From positions 639,570 to 703,569 of the forward strand of contig NZ_CP054919.1 in the NCBI RefSeq assembly GCF_013364235.1: a stretch of DNA of 64,000 bases, read 5' to 3'. The DNA is from Kitasatospora sp. NA04385 (GTDB lineage Bacteria; Actinomycetota; Actinomycetes; Streptomycetales; Streptomycetaceae). Shown one piece after another: positions 60,579 to 64,000 of this stretch. A model generated the notes under the pieces. It worked only from the letters and a program-made list of their open reading frames with translations. It searched no databases and was not told the origin of the DNA. The translations under genes and the position numbers were made by a program. The number at the start of each line of letters is the position of its first letter. Positions within the stretch are counted from its first letter, which is position 1.

Positions 60579-60623
60579 GCGGGGACGGGACTCGTGGTGC
60601 CAGCCGGTGAGTCCCGTCCCCGC
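60579..60623 (-). terminator. Large perfect hairpin downstream of the metal-transporter operon
   Basis: Arms of 15 bp (60579-60593 and 60609-60623) pair perfectly around a 15-base loop. It lies about 130 bp beyond the lipoprotein stop on the minus strand, so it probably ends that operon. The rest of the 357-bp gap is featureless, with one AT-richer patch near 60470-60510. Confidence 0.75.
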
Positions 60624-60751
60624 GTGTGCGCGTGATGGCCGACCCTGGCTCCGCGCACACCCTTCGTTCGGGGCGGGGGCGGCGCAGGCTTGGTGCGGGG
60701 TGCCGGTGTTCACCCGATCGGCGTAGTGCGGGGTCCGGGGGCGGCTCCCGG

Positions 60752-61090
60752 TCAGGGGCGGGCGAGGTGGGCCGGGTCGCCGCCGAGGCCGGTGTAGAGC
60801 CGCTGCCAGGCGAGGTCGGCGGCGGTGGGCTGCTTCCCGTCGCAGTAGGGGGTGCGGCCGTTGGCGGTGTAGTAGCGCAGCACCCCCAGCACCGCGCCGG
60901 TGTCGGCCTCCCGGCCCGCGGTGTAGCGCTCGGCGGGCTCGCGGGTCTGGTGGACGAGGCAACCGGGCGAGGGGGTGGCGGGCCGGGTGTCGAGGTCGCC
61001 CCGGTCGGGGGCGCCGCAGCCGGCCAGGAGCAGGGCGGGCAGGATCCCGGCGGCGAGGCCGCGCAGGAGCGTGACGGGACGGGTGGGCAC
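60752..61090 (-). CDS. Small lipoprotein downstream of the NicO transporter
   Basis: A 112-residue lipoprotein: basic start, hydrophobic core and lipobox LLLAGCG (Cys about residue 23). The mature part has two further cysteines (PGCLVHQ, TPYCDGKQP) and ends in a short helix. A DUF name is not recalled. GTG 61090 has AGGAGGACC upstream. It follows the transporter gene by 20 bp and is likely in the same operon, so it may assist metal handling at the membrane. Confidence 0.75.
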   Translation of the reverse strand: MPTRPVTLLRGLAAGILPALLLAGCGAPDRGDLDTRPATPSPGCLVHQTREPAERYTAGREADTGAVLGVLRYYTANGRTPYCDGKQPTAADLAWQRLYTGLGGDPAHLARP

Positions 61091-61110
61091 GTGGTCCTCC
61101 TGGTACGGCG

Positions 61111-62790
61111 TCAGACGGCGGTGGGCAGGCTGCGCAGGACCATGCCCGCGCCGACGGCGAGGACCAGCAGCGCGGTCAGCAGGGCGCTGTACGGGGCGAG
61201 GCCGCGCAGTCGGGCCAGGACCGGGTGGGCGGCGAGCGGCTCGACCCGGCGGCCGAGGCCGACCAGGAGCAGCCCCGCCCCGGTCAGGGTCGCGGCCATG
61301 CCCAGGCCGTAGGCCAGCACCAGGGCGGCGCCGAACAGGGTGCGTCCGAGGGCGACCGCGCCGAGCAGCACCACCAGCGCGGAGGGGCTGGGCACCAGGC
61401 CGCCGGCGATCCCCAGGCCGATCAGCCGTCGCCGCTCCGCTCCCCGGTCCGGTGCGTGGGTACGGGCGTGGGCGTGGGTGTGGTGGTGACCGAACAGACC
61501 GTGCCGGTGGCCGTGTTCGTGCCCATGGCCGTGCCCGTGGCCGTGGTCGTGGTCGTGGTCGTGGCCGTGGTCGTGGTCGTGGTGTTCGTGCGGGTCGTCG
61601 TCGTGGTGGCTGTGCCCGTGGCCCTGCCCGCTGCCCGGGTGGGCCGCGGTCCCGGCCGCCGCGCCGACCAGGACCGGGTGCGGGTCGGGCGCGTGCTGTC
61701 CGGCGCCGTCCGCCGCCGGGGCCCGCCGGGTGCGGCGGGAGCGCAGCGCGTCCCGCAGCAGCAGGGTGCCGACGAGCAGCACGAGGGCGCCGCTGACGGT
61801 GCCGAGCCGGGCCAGCAGGCGGTCTCCGGCGAGCGCGGAGAAGGTGGTCAGCAGCAGGCCGGTGACCAGGACGCCCGTGGTGTGGGTGAGGGTGACGGTG
61901 GCGCCGACGGTGAGCGCGTCGCGCGGGCGGCCGCGTTTCCCGGCGAGGTAGGCGGCCATGACGGTCTTGCCGTGGCCGGGGAGCAGGGCGTGCCCGGCGC
62001 CGAGGACGACCGAGAGCAGGACGGCGAGCAGGCCGAGCGGCAGGGTCAGGTGGTGGGCCGTGCCGAGCGCGGCGAGACGGGTGTCGAGCGGGGCCAGCCA
62101 GCCGCCCGCGGTTCCGGCGGTCGGTGCGTCCGCGAGCGGGGCGGCGCCCGGCCCGGTGCCGGGGCGGGCGCGGAAGGTCGCGGCGGTGACGCCCGCGGGC
62201 GCGTCGAGCAAGTCCCTGGGGTAGTCCCGCAGTTCGCGGCTGACGGAGGCGGCCGGGACGTCGGAGCGGTCGAGGACGGCGCCGTCGCCCCGGGCGGTGA
62301 TCTCGTTCCAGCCGACCCGGGCCGGGTCGGCCCCGGTCTCGACGTGGAAGTCCGCGCCGTCGCGGGCGAGTTGCCGGTCGGCCCGGAGGCGGCATTCGAG
62401 CCGGCTGGTGCGCAGTCCCGCCGCCCCGTCCTGGTAGGCGAACGAGGCGGAGGCGACCGTCCAGCGCAGGGGTGCGCCGTCGGCGGTCAGGCGGGTCCGG
62501 CGGGCGGTGTCGTCGCACCGGCGGGCGGCGTGGGCGGCGCGCTCCGCGGCGTCGGCGGTGCCGTCGTGGTCGGTGTCGACGGCGCCCTGTTCCTGGAGGG
62601 TGGGGATCTCGGCGAGGTCGGTGACGGCGAGGGCCTCGACGCCGTCGCCGCCGACGGTGAGTCCGAGGTAGTGGTTGACCGAGAAGTTGCCGAGCGGGTG
62701 GGCCTGCGCGGCCGGTGCGGCCAGCGCGGTCAGGGCGAGGGCCGCGGCGAGGGCGGCCCCGGTGCGGGCGGGGGTGCGGTGGACTGCCAC
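61111..62790 (-). CDS. NicO/HupE-type nickel-cobalt transporter with His-rich loop
   Basis: A 559-residue protein. The signal (about residues 1-30) is followed by an extracellular part (about 30-220) holding an EF-hand-like loop DTDHDGTAD and several Cys. A NicO membrane domain (about 240-555) carries LGAGHALLPGHGKTVMAAYLAGKRG and TLTHTTGVLV, the metal-binding helix motifs of RcnA-like exporters. A cytoplasmic loop of about 60 residues (about 395-455) is nearly half His with Asp, suited to nickel or cobalt binding. GGAGGCACC precedes GTG 62790. It is divergent from DUF4331, a frequent neighbour in streptomycetes. Confidence 0.88.
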   Translation of the reverse strand: MAVHRTPARTGAALAAALALTALAAPAAQAHPLGNFSVNHYLGLTVGGDGVEALAVTDLAEIPTLQEQGAVDTDHDGTADAAERAAHAARRCDDTARRTRLTADGAPLRWTVASASFAYQDGAAGLRTSRLECRLRADRQLARDGADFHVETGADPARVGWNEITARGDGAVLDRSDVPAASVSRELRDYPRDLLDAPAGVTAATFRARPGTGPGAAPLADAPTAGTAGGWLAPLDTRLAALGTAHHLTLPLGLLAVLLSVVLGAGHALLPGHGKTVMAAYLAGKRGRPRDALTVGATVTLTHTTGVLVTGLLLTTFSALAGDRLLARLGTVSGALVLLVGTLLLRDALRSRRTRRAPAADGAGQHAPDPHPVLVGAAAGTAAHPGSGQGHGHSHHDDDPHEHHDHDHGHDHDHDHGHGHGHGHEHGHRHGLFGHHHTHAHARTHAPDRGAERRRLIGLGIAGGLVPSPSALVVLLGAVALGRTLFGAALVLAYGLGMAATLTGAGLLLVGLGRRVEPLAAHPVLARLRGLAPYSALLTALLVLAVGAGMVLRSLPTAV

Positions 62791-62921
62791 GCGGTGCCTC
62801 CGGGGTGCGGAACGGCGGTGGGCGCGGGCGCCCCGTGCGGGCTGGCGGCGCGGCAGGGTTTCGGCGCTGGGCCCGCACACTGTGGCGTCCGCGCGTTCAC
62901 CGTGTCCACCGGTGCGGCCGT

Positions 62922-62939
62922 CCCGTCCGGCCGGACGGG
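62922..62939. promoter_or_regulatory. 18-bp perfect palindrome in the NicO/DUF4331 divergent region
   Basis: CCCGTCCGG-CCGGACGGG, fully symmetric, 133 bp before the NicO start and 177 bp before the DUF4331 start, in a 325-bp divergent gap. It is a candidate shared operator, but GC-rich self-complementary words are common here. No promoter elements are convincing. Confidence 0.4.
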
Positions 62940-63115
62940 TGACGGTGCTGGGCCACCGGGGTGATCACGGCACGCCGGAGGGCTGTTCGCGGCGAACCGG
63001 ACGCGTCGGTGGAGGACAGTACGTGTCGGCCGACCCGCCGCACGACCCCCGCACGTCCCGCGTCCGCCCAGGGCGCGGAACGCCCCTTCCGTACAAGGAA
63101 ATCGGAGACTCCTCG

Positions 63116-64000
63116 ATGAGCCTTCTTCGTCGTTCCCCGGGTCGCAGCTCCGCTGCCCGGGGGGCCGCCGTCCTCACCGCGCTCGCCCTCGGTACGGCCG
63201 GCACCGCCCTGCTCGGCACCGGCGCCGGCACCTCCGCGGCGTCCAGCCACCGCGAGGCGCCGCTGATCGCCGCCGACCCGCAGGTCGACAACACCGACGT
63301 GTACGCCTTCACCAGCCCCGACAACCCGGACACGGTCACGCTGATCGCCAACTGGCTGCCGTTCCAGGAGCCCAACGGCGGCCCGAACTTCTACCCGTGG
63401 GCGGACGGCGCGCACTACGACATCAACATCGACTCGCAGGGCACCGGGCACCCGGACGTCACCTACCGCTGGACCTTCCACACCGAGGACCTGCGCGGCA
63501 CCGACACCTTCCTCTACAACAAGGGGCCGGTGAACGACCTCGGCGACGACACCCTGCGCTTCCGGCAGTACTACACGCTCCAGGAGCTCCACCCGAACTG
63601 CAACCCGGTCACCCTGGTCGAGCACGGGCAGGTCGCCCCGTCCGACACCGGCCGGGCCTCGATGCCGGACTACGGGCGGCTGCGGCAGCAGGCCACCGTC
63701 CAACTCCCGGGCGGCGGACAGACGGTGGCCACCCAGGCCGCCGACCCGTTCTTCCTGGACCTGCGGGTCTTCGACCTGCTGTACGGCGGCAACCTCTCCG
63801 AGGTCGGCCAGAACACCCTGGCCGGGTACAACGTCAACTCGGTGGCGCTGCAGATCCCCAAGAGCAGCCTCGCCTACAAGGGCGACCCGACCCGCAACCC
63901 CGTCATCGGCGTCTGGTCGAGCACCGAGAAGCAGAGCATGAAGCTCAGCCCGGGCAAGGCCGACCCGGTCGGCGACTACGTGCAGGTCTCGCGGCTGGGC
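63116..64000 (+). CDS. DUF4331 family secreted protein (3' end beyond window)
   Basis: The first 295 residues are present and the frame is open to the right edge. A Sec signal (about residues 1-42) is followed by ASSHREAPLIAADPQVDNTDVYAF, the hallmark of DUF4331. Later segments are NWLPFQEPNGGPNFYPW, YDINIDSQGTG and DPFFLDLRVFDLLYGG. The family is exported, of unknown function, and often neighbours metal or RcnA-type transporters. ATG 63116 follows GGAGACTCC. It is divergent from the NicO operon. Confidence 0.9.
   Translation, partial: MSLLRRSPGRSSAARGAAVLTALALGTAGTALLGTGAGTSAASSHREAPLIAADPQVDNTDVYAFTSPDNPDTVTLIANWLPFQEPNGGPNFYPWADGAHYDINIDSQGTGHPDVTYRWTFHTEDLRGTDTFLYNKGPVNDLGDDTLRFRQYYTLQELHPNCNPVTLVEHGQVAPSDTGRASMPDYGRLRQQATVQLPGGGQTVATQAADPFFLDLRVFDLLYGGNLSEVGQNTLAGYNVNSVALQIPKSSLAYKGDPTRNPVIGVWSSTEKQSMKLSPGKADPVGDYVQVSRLG

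Overview
The window is chromosomal DNA of a very high-GC actinomycete, almost certainly a member of the Streptomycetaceae (Streptomyces or Kitasatospora). The evidence is GC-saturated third codon positions, many GTG starts and GTGA or ATGA stop/start overlaps, and families typical of the group: ANTAR/GAF/PAS/SpoIIE phosphatases, an XRE-cupin regulator, Rox, DUF4331 and Tat- or Sec-exported glycoside hydrolases with ricin or AbfB modules. No rRNA, tRNA or CRISPR array was seen.

Layout. 1-2.7 kb: a partial DUF6328 protein, a HAD phosphatase and an AI-2E-type permease. 2.9-7.7 kb: a tightly coupled six-gene cassette encoding a dimethylargininase-like hydrolase, a heme-oxygenase-like diiron oxidase with all seven expected metal ligands, a flavin reductase-like protein, a GCS2 ligase, an NPPY methyltransferase and a CDGSH Fe-S protein. 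7.8-17.7 kb: a large multi-sensor phosphatase, a DJ-1/PfpI protein, a MerR-controlled MFS exporter with two flavin monooxygenases, a metal-type MerR pair and an XRE-cupin regulator. 17.8-24.8 kb: an epoxide-hydrolase-like protein, a NarL-type two-component system, two divergent membrane paralogues around a large inverted repeat, and an ArsR-SRPBCC-reductase operon. 24.9-29 kb: rifampin monooxygenase behind a rifamycin-associated element, then an MFS transporter fused to a PP2C phosphatase. 29-35.3 kb: small housekeeping genes, a 20-copy 14-bp minisatellite, twin small secreted proteins and a beta carbonic anhydrase. 35.5-37.2 kb: a radical SAM enzyme translationally coupled to a 189-residue partner.

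37-57 kb is a glycan-utilisation locus. It holds GH115, a sugar ABC transporter with a LacI regulator, GH92, and a same-strand run of GH127, GH2 and GH76. GH92 and GH76 together suggest alpha-mannan breakdown, GH115 xylan side-chain removal, and GH127 plus GH2 other plant or microbial glycans. Identical LacI-type operators sit just downstream of the predicted start sites of both the ABC operon and GH92. A different CAACGTTG palindrome precedes GH127, and a CGAAA-type palindrome precedes GH115.

57-60.4 kb is decayed: a CDP-glycerol glycerophosphotransferase relic, one intact hypothetical gene and an IS630-type element with a frameshifted transposase. 60.7-64 kb carries a lipoprotein, a His-rich NicO-type metal exporter and a DUF4331 protein that runs off the right edge.

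The strongest leads for undescribed biology are the 2.9-7.7 kb diiron-oxidase cassette and the 35.5-37.2 kb radical SAM pair. Also notable are the 14-bp array, the 25-bp perfect inverted repeat at 21.8 kb, the MFS-PP2C fusion, and recurring short tandem duplications that overlap stop codons in the glycan locus.
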